Part shown: positions 26,731 to 38,480 of the stretch, piece after piece | How the letters are laid out: each line of letters begins with the position of its first letter | Position numbering within the stretch: the first letter of the stretch is position 1 | Origin: Lineus longissimus | Lineage: Eukaryota; Nemertea; Pilidiophora; Heteronemertea; Lineidae | Direction of reading: 5' to 3' | Length of the DNA: 64,000 bases | Assembly (NCBI RefSeq): GCF_910592395.1 | Contig: NC_088314.1 | Coordinates: 8,310,001 to 8,374,000, forward strand | Program-made: the position numbers and the translations under genes | Notes under the pieces: generated by a model | What the model saw: the letters and a program-made list of their open reading frames with translations, nothing else | Told to the model about the DNA's origin: nothing | Databases searched by the model: none

Positions 26731-26945
26731 TTGCATTGTTGCAGAGTTCTCTTTTGTGCTGTCATGGTTATCTCGACAACCACTTACAAGCCCATTATAA
26801 GAACGAACCCTTAACTCCTCATGTCTATTTGCATTGCTGCCGTGTTATCATTTTCTGCTGTTGTTATTCTTCGAGACAACCACTTTCATGGCCATTATAA
26901 GAATGAGCCCTCAAGTTCTTATGTTTATTTGCATTTGCAATATTG
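26731..26945 (+). repeat. Tandem repeat, period about 98-100 bp, two copies plus start of a third
   Basis: TTTGCATTG starts units at about 26730 and 26828, and TTTGCATTTG starts a third at 26928. Both full copies share CGACAACCACTT/CGAGACAACCACTTTCA and CCATTATAAGAA-GA-CCCT. Confidence 0.75.
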
Positions 26946-27941
26946 TCACAATGCTATCTGGTTATGGACCATAAATAACATCAACAATACCTCATATTGG
27001 GCAAATATTACGCTACATTGAACCGAATGTTGAATGGAATCCATTGTCACAGCTGATGAAGCTTTTCAAATATTTGTATAGCTTTCCCAACGGTGTGGTG
27101 ACTGGGGTCAATTGTGCGAAAATGGAGGGGCTATCGCAATATGAGGGTTAAGGTTGAATTTATAAAATACAGCCAGAGGGCTATAAAATGTCATCAATTC
27201 AGCTCAATATCGTATTCCCAGTAGCGGTTTGTGAGATGAAATATCGGGTAGAAAAGTGTTGGCTTCCTCCATCTAGGGTTCAAGGAACAAGCATATTTCA
27301 AAAGACTTCAGCCTTGGCAACCTTGTAAGTTTGTGACAAAAGTTTGCTGAACAATATGTCAAGGTAAACCTTTTGTTGACATTTTTCGAACATTGTTGTT
27401 GATAAACATTGTTAAAGAGGTTCATATTTCAAAACATTACTTTTCTGAACTCATGAGTTTGAGTTATGGCATCTTGACAAACAATGTTTTGAGTTGCTGC
27501 ACATTGCTACCTTTGGACTTGGCGGGGCCTGATGGAATTTGGTATGAAAATATGGGAACAGGCGGCACTGTGTACAGTTCTTTAAAGCATAGATACTTTT
27601 AAATAGACCTCCAGATGGAATTTGGACAAGCTCAGTGTTGACATTGCTCATCATTCAAAAGGATGAAGCGTGAATGAACAGGCCCTGCTGATGATGTTTG
27701 TGGAAGAGGAAGGGGTACAATAGGCCATGGGCTAAATCCAAAAAAGTAGCTTTAGTTTTGAATTTGTGAAGACATTTTTGGGGCAGAGTGAAGTTGCCCT
27801 TATCTGTTCACCTGGTGTGTTCAGATCCAAGTTTATAAATATGTAACCAAGCCCACAATATTTTCTAGTTTGTTTAAAAAACATTGCCCTATAGATTACA
27901 TTGTTTCCAGGTACAGACAGTCAATTATCTTGGAAATTACA

Positions 27942-28165
27942 CAGGATCCTGGCGACTGACTGCACTGGCTGTCCTCATCTATGACCCACAACTGTCAATC
28001 AAACAATCAGAAGTAGAAAAAGGCTAACTTGTTTGCAAACTTGTAACCAACATTTATAATTACCTCCATATCTGTTCAGGATCATGATGGCTGACTGCAC
28101 TGACTGTCCTTAACTATGACCTGCAACTGTCCATCAAAAAGTCTGAATTAAAAAAATAGCAAAGC
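27942..28165 (+). repeat. Diverged direct doublet, period 135 bp
   Basis: CAGGATCCTGGCGACTGACT (27942) and CAGGATCATGATGGCTGACT (28077) are followed in both by GCACTG-CTGTCCT, TATGACC and CAACTGTC-ATCAAA. Confidence 0.75.
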
Positions 28166-29301
28166 CATCAGATGTCAGTTTCCTATGCTGAGAATCACTT
28201 CATGGGACATTATTAGTCACAGTGGCAAAACAAACAGAAGTTTGTTTCTGCAAAGATAAAGAATGGGATGCTGGATGCTGCATGCTGTATTTGTGATTAT
28301 AACTATACCATCCTGGTTGATGAGTGGTGTCATGGGAGACTTTGGTGTAGATTGTTACTTTTAGACAATGTTGGGATGAAGTATCATTCTGTGAGAGCTA
28401 TTATAGATTAACCGTTGAAGTCTTTTAAAAAAAGGCTTAAATATTCAACCTACTTCCAATACTTCCAATCAACCCTCGAGCGCATTTGCCTCCCTGCTCC
28501 CCATTAGTTATGACCCTGTGGTCACCACAAACATAATCCTTATCCAAGGACAGTCATAACACAGCTCATCCACTGTCTGTTCATCTCAGAATATAAAAGC
28601 ATCCCCCTAATCTCCCCATCTTTTGTTCTCTTTTGCAACAAGGAGCAGAAGTCAGGGTCTTCCTGTCTCAATCAAATGTAAAACATAATAGCTGACCCCT
28701 TCATCATCAAAAGTCAAGGATGAACTGAAATCAACCTTATCTGCGTTGAAAAGATAATCTTGTATTTTCTGCATCTCCAATTTTACCATAATCTCATATT
28801 TTTTCTCTTATTGCGGGGTCAGTGGCTTCTTTTGTTGTGAGTTCCGTAACATGCGATGGTCTATCGCCATAATACCATATCAAGAGTAAACCATTATCGA
28901 CTAATCCCAGATAAAAAAAACGGACGCTTTTTCAACGTCAATCTGTCTGGCAGTCTCATATATTTTTCAGTAATGGGGGCAATGGTTTGTACTGCCACAA
29001 AATAGCCATTTCCCACTCTGATGTGGCGGGGTTGGTCTTCTATTGGTGACGCTAATTAGCTCAAAGAGTTCCCTGGCCTTTCTAATTAGGCGCACAATGG
29101 TGCCAGAATAAATCCAGGCGATGTGTTTCCTGACACGGATCCTGCATTAGTCATGTTAGCCATTCTGTTCATAGTAGGTCGGTCTGTTCTGCACTGAATC
29201 TAGAGATTGATAGATCCACTCTCCAGAGAATGTCTGATGACCCTGATGAACGGCTCTATTTAACTTCAAATTGCAGCCATGTTCTTGTATTTACTCCTTG
29301 T

Positions 29302-29440
29302 TGAAGTTGAGATGTATTGTAAGTGCCCCATGAATTCGAGATGTATGGTTACTGCTCCTCAAAGTTGAGATGTGTTCTAACTGGTCCATGAAGTTGAGAT
29401 GTATTGTAACTGCTCCTTCAAGTTGAGAAGTACTCTTGCG
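29302..29440 (+). repeat. Minisatellite, exact 29 bp period, 5 copies
   Basis: GATGTATTGTAACTGCTCC-like units follow AGTTGA and start at 29311, 29340, 29369, 29398 and 29427. Spacing is exactly 29 each time. Copies differ by substitutions only. Confidence 0.88.
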
Positions 29441-30884
29441 ATAACTGCAAACGCCGAGCAATTTTTTGCTTCTGTGCTTTCCTGTGTACACTGTCACATT
29501 TGCTGCAAATTACCTCTTGCTCAGGAAGCACTGATCCCATTTTCATGGACTAGACCTTTCTTTATGGATTCTGAGCAAGACAGAGGCATGTTTTAAAACC
29601 TTAGACGTGTTGTTATTTTTGTTGCCATGACTAATGATTCCGCAGTCAAAATAACTATGCCGTTGTAAGAAGCTGCCTTCCAGCTGTAATGTGGCTTACT
29701 TTTTTCGAAAAATTATTATTTTCTTCCGGTCATGACTTTCTTATTATTTTGTGCGTGCCAGAGGATGTCTGCTATTAGCTATCTGTTGGTCCACCTGGAT
29801 CTAATGACAAAACTGGCATTGTTTTTAATGCCCAGAAGACGAGATCAAGAAAAAACTGGGACTGGTTACCTGTGGGTTCTTTCAGGGATGATGTTGACGA
29901 CTTGGTCAGTTATGATGTTGCAGTTATGGTTGCCCTATTGTATTGAAGGTATCATGATGATGTTGGTTTTATAACTGTATTTTTAATATTTCTCCTTTTA
30001 GGTAAGTGTGGCATTGAAGTTTTCAACAAGAGGTAGGAAATCGTGCAGCTCGTTTTAAGTGATTTTAGTAACCGTTTGCACCAGAAAAGATGGTTCATGT
30101 CCATTATTTGGCGCCATTGTTCCACCATATCTCTCGATAACTCGTGGTTGCAATTAAGAGTTTATAAAACGAAAACATTATTCAAGGTGAATAATGATGT
30201 TCAACCATTAACCTAATTCAAAAGGATGGATGGATGATTTAAACAGCTATCATCAGTTTAATGGACCAGTGCAACAGTCCTTTGTGATGTGTAATACCGA
30301 CATCCCTGCTACATGCCCTTCTGAATATGTCTGTTAGTTGGACCTCGGGGTCACTGGTAGGCCAGCATTGAAACATTTTGTATTCAAATCCATTAATTAT
30401 ACTTCTCATCATACAGAAATTCATAAAATTGACATAGCCACAAAAGAAATGCATAACTCGATGACAACTCATGTATAAATCTTTTGTTTTGAATTGTAGT
30501 AATGAGCTCGTATCATGCAATGATATGAAAGGTTTATGTGGTGATCTGTTAGGAGGGTTGTTGATAACTTTATGACAGGTTTAGTGTAGAGGGACATGAT
30601 AGACGACTTTGTTAACACTTAGGGACGAATAATTGTCAGGCTCAACTTGACAATTGATGCATTTTGGGAGTAAGCTTTGTTGAATTTGATGGTTAGTAAC
30701 ATCTGGAATTGATGAAATCAAATAATGAAAGGTTTTGGGGTAAAAGTTAAGGTCTTCTTGTCAGTATCTGGTACCTCTAGGTGTTTTCAATGTCTAATGC
30801 AAGGGGACCTTATAATAGGGAGGTTCAGGTTTGTTCTCTGTCTCAAAATAATCCCTGTCCTGGAGCGCGATGGTTCGAAGGGTT

Positions 30885-30985
30885 TTGTCTCCCTGAACAC
30901 ATCCTGCCTCTACTTACACATGCTGTAGCTTCTACTTAAACATGTTTTAGCCATTCTGCTTCTATTTATACATGTTTCAGCCATT
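30885..30985 (+). repeat. Short tandem repeat, about 22-29 bp period, 3 copies
   Basis: Three units read CTCTACTTACACATGCTGTAG, TTCTACTTAAACATGTTTTA and TTCTATTTATACATGTTTCA in succession. The last two continue with GCCATTC. Confidence 0.65.
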
Positions 30986-30999
30986 CGGTCATGTGTTGC

Positions 31000-31310
31000 T
31001 TGGTCATATCAGTATCCAGGGAGCCATCTGAGTGGATTGGATTCTCATTATATGTAGTCTTTGATGATGTTGCTTTGGTCATTCTCCCGGGTGATTAGGA
31101 GGGGAGAAAGACTGCAAATCGACGACTCGGCCTGTCTTGTAGTTTGCTCTACTTGCTTGGCTGTGGCTGTACAGTCTGCTACAAGGTTCTTTCCATTTTA
31201 GGTTCACTGCCTTGGCCATTTAGTAACCAGGGAGTTAGCTTATTGGATTGCTTTAGTCTTTGATGCAGTCTCTTTGGCCATTCTCCTAATCGGACGCAAG
31301 GAGAACCTTT
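31000..31310 (+). repeat. Diverged direct doublet, period about 212 bp
   Basis: The first copy (from 31000) has TTGGTCAT, then CCAGGGAG, TGGATTG and GTCTTTGATG, then TTTGGTCATTCTCC. The second (from 31212) has TTGGCCAT, then CCAGGGAG, TGGATTG and GTCTTTGATG, then TTTGGCCATTCTCC. Confidence 0.65.
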
Positions 31311-31928
31311 TGAAGTCATCCATACCCACAAACCGTATAACTTGATTATAATCTGTCCGAATGTCACCAAATCACTTCTTTCTTCCCATCCGACAGTGAT
31401 ATCAATATAACGAAAACGATTCCTCCGATCATGAATGCAGCTTTCTAAAGGCATGATAGATTTTGGCAAGTGAATTATGCGCAGTTAGAAGCCGTGCCCA
31501 CAAGCAGTCAACACGTCTTTGTGAGACTTGGAGAAGTCTGATGAAATTTCCTCCTCAGCCTCAAGAAATCTTAAGCCACTAAAGGAAAGTTGTTCTTGAT
31601 TTCTCCAGCACTATCGGACATGACAGATGAAAGGCGAGTTGAACTCTCGTCGGTGTGGCGCTAGTTCTCTCGTTTCGTGAGTGGTTCTGCTTGGGTAGTG
31701 AGCGTGCAAATGAGTTGAAGGAGGCTGAGGTGCATGTCTAAAGGAACTTATGAGAGAGTAATTCAGGGTGACTGCATCTTGATTCACCAACTCCCAACAT
31801 CATTCCTTTGCTGGTGGCTAAGCAATGGATTTTGTTATCTTAGAGCCTTGTTTGTGAAGATGACACACCTTTTCAATAAGAAATAGGTGTCTTTTGTAGG
31901 TTTTTGGATTTGGAAATCTGTAATCTGG

Positions 31929-32055
31929 TTTTTGGCTCACCGTAGGGGAGTCTATACAACACTGCTGTGTCTGTCGTCGTCTGTCGTTGTCATCCGTCGT
32001 TGTCGTCCATCGTCCATCATTGTCGTCCGTCGTCGTCCCTTCAATATGGTTGTTT
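31929..32055 (+). mobile_element. Fragment of hairpin-headed, CGTC-rich element
   Basis: TTTTTGGCTCACCGTAGGGG gives a short imperfect hairpin. It is followed by GTCTGTCGTCGTC, CATCCGTCGTTGTCG and CGTCGTCCC runs. The layout (head hairpin then GTC/CGTCC run) matches the larger element at 53961-55136. The body after the run is not recognisable. Confidence 0.55.
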
Positions 32056-35000
32056 TTCTACTCTTTTATAAGTTAGCAGTTTTTTTCTGAAAGTGTGTCC
32101 TGAGTCGTGGCAGGGGTTAATTTCAACCAACTGTATAAGAACCGGTATCATGACTTTCAATTACGATATCGTGTTACTATCAATATCATATTTTGCCTGA
32201 ACCAGTGTGAAGCAATGATAACCTATATCATATTGAGAAAAAAAATTAGGATAACAATACAGATTGGAAAGGTGCTGAGTCAGCATTATTGTAAAATGCG
32301 GGTTGTTTTGTTGTTTGTTGGAAATCTGTTGAGATGACTTATCAGCTGTTGGGATTTATTGGAGTTTCCGTGTCGCCTGCAGAGTAGCGAATACTAAATA
32401 ATAGATTTTACTAAGTGCTAGCCCATGAATTATTTTGACACTATCAAGAACTTATCGACAGTCATGTACAGTCTAGCTCATATAACTATCGTCGCCTATA
32501 TCAAGCAAATCTCTCAAACTAGTTCACTGTTTTCAAAGCAGTTTTCAGTATAGAATCCTCTGACCGAGAGGTTCTGTGGAATTTCTGGACATGAATCAGT
32601 CCTTGGCTACCTCGGGCAAAACTAGACGGACAAAAAGGGTTAAACACCAACTAATCTGATTCCATCACAAGTATGATGCAGAGAGTTTGACAAAATTGAG
32701 TGCTTAGTCATACCCTTAGCTTAGCCACTACATCATCCTGATACCCTGGATTCCCATTCCATCATACTGATACCCCTGGGAGCCAGTTGCACTGACCAGT
32801 TATGCATACCAATACAGTGCAACTGGCTCGACCCTGGCTATTCAGCCTTGCCCTCTCAGCGACCACTAATGTAAGATAGGAGAGTTGCTGCAAATTGGAT
32901 TAGGTCCATCGCAAACATGTCAACGCGCATCCATAGCTATCCTATCGGATTCATCAAGAGAAAGATTAGCCCTGATCAATGTCATTTCTATACGCATCAT
33001 GATTCATCAACGTATATTAGCTATATGAAAACTTCACTAACCAAATTACAGTCACATATGAATTGACGCTTTGCCCCTGAGCAAATGTTGAGGAATCGCA
33101 GGCCCTGACCCCCCTAATTTAGAAATTATCACCCTGAAAGTTTGATAAACTAATTTTGACGGGAAAGAAATTGGCCATTATTAGCGGAACTGACTCCTTC
33201 ATTGGCTTACCCCACCTTAACTTAGGTAAGTGCCTTTCAGTTTGCTAAGGTGACGTCGCTTTATTATTGGGCGATCATAAACAGTGGGGTGACAAGGGAC
33301 TAGTATTGGTTTGTTGACTTGAAATAATAAATATATCATACTGGAATGTTTTCAGAAAACATTCACATAAGCCGATTTAAAAATAGAGGCAGCGTGGTCA
33401 ATGTGTTGGTTCAACACATTGACCTGGATAGACACATCGTTTGATTGTGTCCCTGGGCTAGCCACACTCTGATTGCTGTGTTCTTTGAATAGAGAGAAAC
33501 AAGAGTTGCAAGACATTGAATACTTCTTAGCCCCCCCCCGCCCCACGTCTCCCATTGTACGAAGTTAATGAATTGAAACCAACATGAGAAAAGTGACTGT
33601 ACAGTAATCCCCACTCCCATCGACAAGTCAATAATATGTTATCATCGTATTGGAGATTCCTCCTCAATGAGTATACAATAAAATATCATAAGAAGTCCAT
33701 CCTTGCCTGGAGTACGTACCCAAACATGATAACACATACCACCTAATCGATCCAGCTGTTCACGACTAGACCACAGCCACCCGGGATTCTGGCTAAATTA
33801 CCCAAAATATCAATAATGGCGATAAAAATATCAATAGTGGACATTACATCTCCCTGCGGTCTACCTACTAGTGGTTACTATGCACTGTTGTGGGTTGTTT
33901 GGTGATGCAGCAGAGTAGCTTGCTACGATATCTGTCGATATGATCATGGTCGTTGTGCGTTGATTTCGTTCATTTGATGGTGCGATTTGGCTTTGAGATG
34001 TTTCGTTACAAAGGGTACTTGCAGTATGAGCCAGTTGGCCTTGGGAATAAGAAGAACATTCAAAGTATCAATAATGGCGTCAAAAACAGCTGGCTACGAT
34101 ATATTGGGTGATAGTGATGTCGTTTTTGCTGGCTTGGTCATACTATGCTGTCTTTGTGTGATGCGGTGGTCAGGATTACCCATCGCATATATCACTGATG
34201 ATACTGACACGTGCTGGTTTGTGGTGCAATTTGGCTCTGTAATGTCTGGTTTGAATGGGTCCATATGGTATAATTTTCATATGAATTGTGGTTTAAAACT
34301 CCAATAAGGAATGGCCTGTGACAACCAATAACCCAGATAACTATCGTAAACAGCCATTCACCAACAGTGTAAAAAATGATCTGTTTTCCAAGGTCACTCA
34401 ATGGTTGAAACACCTTGCTGCCCTCAGGAGCCAGAAAGATCACGAGTTCCATCTTGTTATTCTTTCAGTTAGTAATGTCAAGCCTCAGCATCAATACGGA
34501 GGCCAAACTTCCCTCGTCAAGAGAAAATTATCCGGAAAATTAATGTTCTGTTTTCGACATCGATCTGCGCCATTCTGATACAACTCCTCTATGCAGCTTC
34601 TAAAAACCTAATTAAATCCTTTCTCAAAAGTATGCGTTATCTCGATTTTCAATCACGTTTATGACAAAAGGCTGGCATTTGGCTATTCAACATGTATTCT
34701 GAGGTATTTTTCAAGATGTTGAGTTTTAATGGATATTTTTTTGCGATGTTGTAAGATCTGACGGATTGTGAAATTGGAATTTTCCTCCTGTCATGTTGAT
34801 TTCTAAAGATGTCCGCTGCTATTTTGAAGATGAAAAGGTACTCGTAATCTATCTGCAGCAATGCAATTTTCGTGGTAGAAAGAGTCTTTGAAGATATTTA
34901 TTTGAAGTCTTGCAGTTTCTCCACATAAGAGGAGGCGCAAGGCGGTGGACATCATGTGCTCTGCTGATTTCTGTTGCATCAGCATCCGGTTGATTTGTAT

Positions 35001-37186
35001 GTTGAGACAATATTAACTTTTGAAATATTGGGAGTTTTCGACAAAGTTTTGGATGTTTCCAAACTTGATGGCTGAAATTGTTAAATCGCGGTAATGAAAA
35101 CTCTTGAGATGTAAATGTTATAAAGAAAGTCATTGCGTTATGGAACTTGCTCATTAAATTTCCTCTAAATACATCTGCTAGCCATATTTTTGAAGGAAAA
35201 ATGGTTTCTAAGTGAAACTAATTGAAATTGAGGTAAATCCTAATCCAATCAGCACTACACAATCACTGTGTCTCGATTGTTATTGTCAGCTAAACCGCTT
35301 TATTTTAAACCAATTTTCGCAAAGCCATCATTAAGTGACCAAAACCACATTGGCAGAACGAAACAAAACCAAAGCTGTTGGAGCAGCCACAGTGAATTCA
35401 AAGATGCGACTTGATCAGCCCCCTTTGCCCCTCCCACACACTTGCACTTGATATCTAATTTTGCTTACTTTTGGACCATCTGATGATTTTAATTCTAATC
35501 CAGTTTTACTGTATGCAGTCATCTACCCTTGTCAAAAATTTAAGTTACAGTTACTGTATGAGTTGCACCACAGTTTCAACTGAACGAGGTTGGAATAACT
35601 CAGCGACTTTGGATATGTTGGCATCGGTAAATTTTGAAGAAGTTGGCTTTGGTGAACTTTAAAACCAGTGTTGTGAAACCACGTCCTACCAAGTTGAGCA
35701 AATAAGATTTATTGGTGTAACAAAAGTTAAATCACTTAAATCATTCTGTCATAATGACTCTTGAGATGAGTCATAGTTATTGAAATTCATGAGCAGACGT
35801 CGCCTTTTATGTCCATATTAACAACGTTTTGTTTTCGAAATGGCTATGATGATTTCGATGCGTTTGGAATAAAAAATGAGGCTAATCATCTGAGGGAATG
35901 GAATATTTGAGAGGAAAATTGCTGCGATGAGATGATTCGATTATTGTGAGGGAATCGTGAAATTAAATATGAGGATCGGTGATTTATTTCAATTTGATGC
36001 CAACTTTTTTCTTTGCTGATAAATAGTGGTGCAAGTTTTTACTGTAGGCAAGAATGACGCACCATGATGGACGCACAGTGATTGCTCGTAATTTGACAGA
36101 ATGGTGATTATTTCGTCCTTTCGACAAATTGGCACTGTCTATTTTGACACTGCAGGAAAATGATAGCGATATTTAGAGGCCAATATGGATATGGCCATCA
36201 GTGGGTTGGAAATAATGCACCGATAATGGCAGGAATCGTTATGATTTTAAGACTTCCTTATTCTTATAATACGCTCTTTTTTCACTGACAACTCCCTTTA
36301 ATCCTCCGTAATGATGCTTGATGTGGGTCACACTCTCAGATATACAGTTCAATTCATTACTGTAAGAAATCAATCTCCCTGATGGACCGTTCCATCAAAT
36401 GTTCCCCGGCCCTAAAGACCTACAAATTCCTCTCTTCCATTCACGCTTGCACTCTAAGCCATTGCTTACCATTCAAAGAACGCACATAGATGACACTACA
36501 TTTATCAAACTTGAAACTCAGCATAGAAGAATGTCGCTCGTGGAATTCTCCCTGAGATGCTAACCCTCCAGTGGGAATTCTGTCATCGACATTCTACCTA
36601 AATTGGTTATATTTTATGTTTGAAGATTAATTGCGCTTTGAATCAAAGAAGGATTGTCAATGTAGGACAAACTTCTTGGTCTGAGTTTTCTTTGTGATGA
36701 TGCTTTTTTACCACGAGAGATGTCTTTATTCACCCTTTGACTTTGACAGATCCCCGTGGTTTTGTCATCCTGATATGTCATGTGCCTTTGATTGATCAAT
36801 CAATCAACCAATCCAGACACTGGCCTCTGCTATCCTTCATCTGCATTTCAATTTTCCAGTTGAACTTCCGAAATCTTGATTTTCTTCCATTTAACGTCAT
36901 TTTGGCCCTTAGTGACATGCTAAATTGAACCCTTTGTGTTTTCACTGCTAATCTAGCTAGAGAAATGTTTGTGATGATTCAGATGCATCCACGAAATGGC
37001 ATAAATGTTTCATCTTTTGCAATTGGCTTGCAATGGCATGCGTGCTGGCCATTTAGCATGCAGCTTGAAATCAGATGTCATCGGGATCAAGCAGTAATGT
37101 GGGCAAATTGAAAGAGACGCTTACGTGAAGATTTGCGTAACTTGCATGCAAGCATGGACTGAAGACTTAAATTTATATAAAATAAC
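32056..37186. other. Unassigned sequence
   Basis: Nothing beyond the perfect inverted repeat at 32780 is recognised. A C-rich patch (cccccccccgcccc) occurs near 33530. Confidence 0.5.
32780..32829 (+). repeat. Perfect 15 bp inverted repeat, 20-base loop
   Basis: GAGCCAGTTGCACTG (32780-32794) is exactly complemented by CAGTGCAACTGGCTC (32815-32829). It is either a small hairpin repeat or a structured element. A short direct doublet (ctgatacc-ctgg) lies just upstream. Confidence 0.8.
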
Positions 37187-37657
37187 GTTTATGAGAAGAA
37201 AAAAAAGTTACTTTATATAAACGTTTGCTTGCACCAGTTAACCTATAAAGAACTGACAAGTTCTATTCCATGATGAGTTCTGAATTGATCGCTACTTAAT
37301 AAAAAAACTAGATAAAGTTAACCAATACATCCTCGGTTATTATTCCTCACCAAAACACCACTAATGACTACATCATAGCCGTTTAGTTTTGGAGGAAAAT
37401 TGTTTATGAGAAGAAAAAAAAGTTAGTTTATATAAACGTTTGTTTATGAGAAGAAAAAAAAGTTAGTTTATATAAACGTTTGCTTGCACCAGTTAACCTA
37501 TAAAGAACTGACAAGTTCTATTCCATGATGAGTTCTGAATTGATCGCTACTTAATAAAAAAACTAGATAAAGTTAACCAATACATCCTCGGTTATTATTC
37601 CTCACCAAAACACCACTAATGACTACATCATAGCCGTTTAGTTTTGGAGGAAAATTG
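37187..37657 (+). repeat. Near-identical 215 bp tandem duplication with a 40 bp partial copy between
   Basis: Copy one (37187-37401) and copy two (37442-37656) differ by eye at one base, AGTTACTTTATA against AGTTAGTTTATA. Between them lies a 40-base copy of the unit start (37402-37441). The unit is AT-rich and bounded by AAACGTTT palindromes. Such identity contrasts with the diverged doublets elsewhere, so it is either recent or an assembly artefact. Confidence 0.92.
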
Positions 37658-38245
37658 ATCCGTACCATTTATGGGCCACTTTATTGCGACTCTTGTGATT
37701 TAGTGCACAGTAAACATTGATTTTTTTCCAGGGTTTCTGTGGCTCTCCATCAGGGAGCATTCAGCTAAAATAATGGACATTGAAATGGAGAGCGATTCAG
37801 ATCAAGGCATTACTCTTTTTTGTCTTCGGCCTCTTATGGTTGCACTTATAGCTTTTATAGGAAGAATTTGCATTCAATTTGTTTGTCTTGGATGTCTTTT
37901 TCAGGGCACTTTTGATCTGACAGAGAAGCCATTATTGCTGATGAAGCATTTTAGTATTTTTGGTGTAGTATCAAATTTGGATGAGATTATGCATTCTGTA
38001 GAAGTAGTCCTTTTAAGTTTAGTGATCTTAGATGTTTTAGTGCTAAAGCTAGCATTGTCTAAAAACAGCTATCTGAGGTTAGTTAGGTTCCGTTGACGTC
38101 ATAATACCACAGATACTGATTAAAGAAGGTCAAAGTGGTGAACAGAGCTGGGTTTGAAGCCATGCAAACCTTTGATTGAAACTTAGGAAACCTTGTCTTA
38201 TAACCAATACATCCTCATATTCCAAGTCCAACCCTGCTTGGAAAA

Positions 38246-38480
38246 AGGTGCCATTTCTAATTCTCTGACCACCTCCATTACATATTTAGCCCTGCTCCAA
38301 CTATTTCCCCAAAGGGAGGGAACTGAAGGTTAACTGGCAAATTGAAATGAGTTTATCAGGCAAATGTAAGGTGCCATTTCCAATTCCCTGACCACCTTCA
38401 ATACATGTTCAGCCCTGCCCATGTCCAACTGGTCCCCAAAGGGAGAGATCCTTGAACAGAAAGCTTCGTAAATTGGCAAA
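38246..38480 (+). repeat. Diverged direct doublet, period 123 bp
   Basis: AGGTGCCATTTCTAATTCTC (38246) recurs as AGGTGCCATTTCCAATTCCC (38369). Both continue with TGACCACCT-CA-TACAT-TT, AGCCCTGC and CCCCAAAGGGAG. Confidence 0.75.

Larger units (their letters stand above)
28166..31928. other. Unassigned sequence between repeats
   Basis: Between the repeats at 29.3 kb and 30.9-31.3 kb I see no gene. A splice-like tttctccttttag at about 29990-30000 leads into no recognisable exon. Confidence 0.45.

Noticed and set aside
29302-29440. CRISPR-like 29 bp periodicity
   Set aside because: Units are contiguous with no spacers, in a eukaryotic setting.
29880-29950. Exon-like segment after tgtgggttctttcag
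   Set aside because: The only interesting frame stops within about 20 codons and matches nothing.
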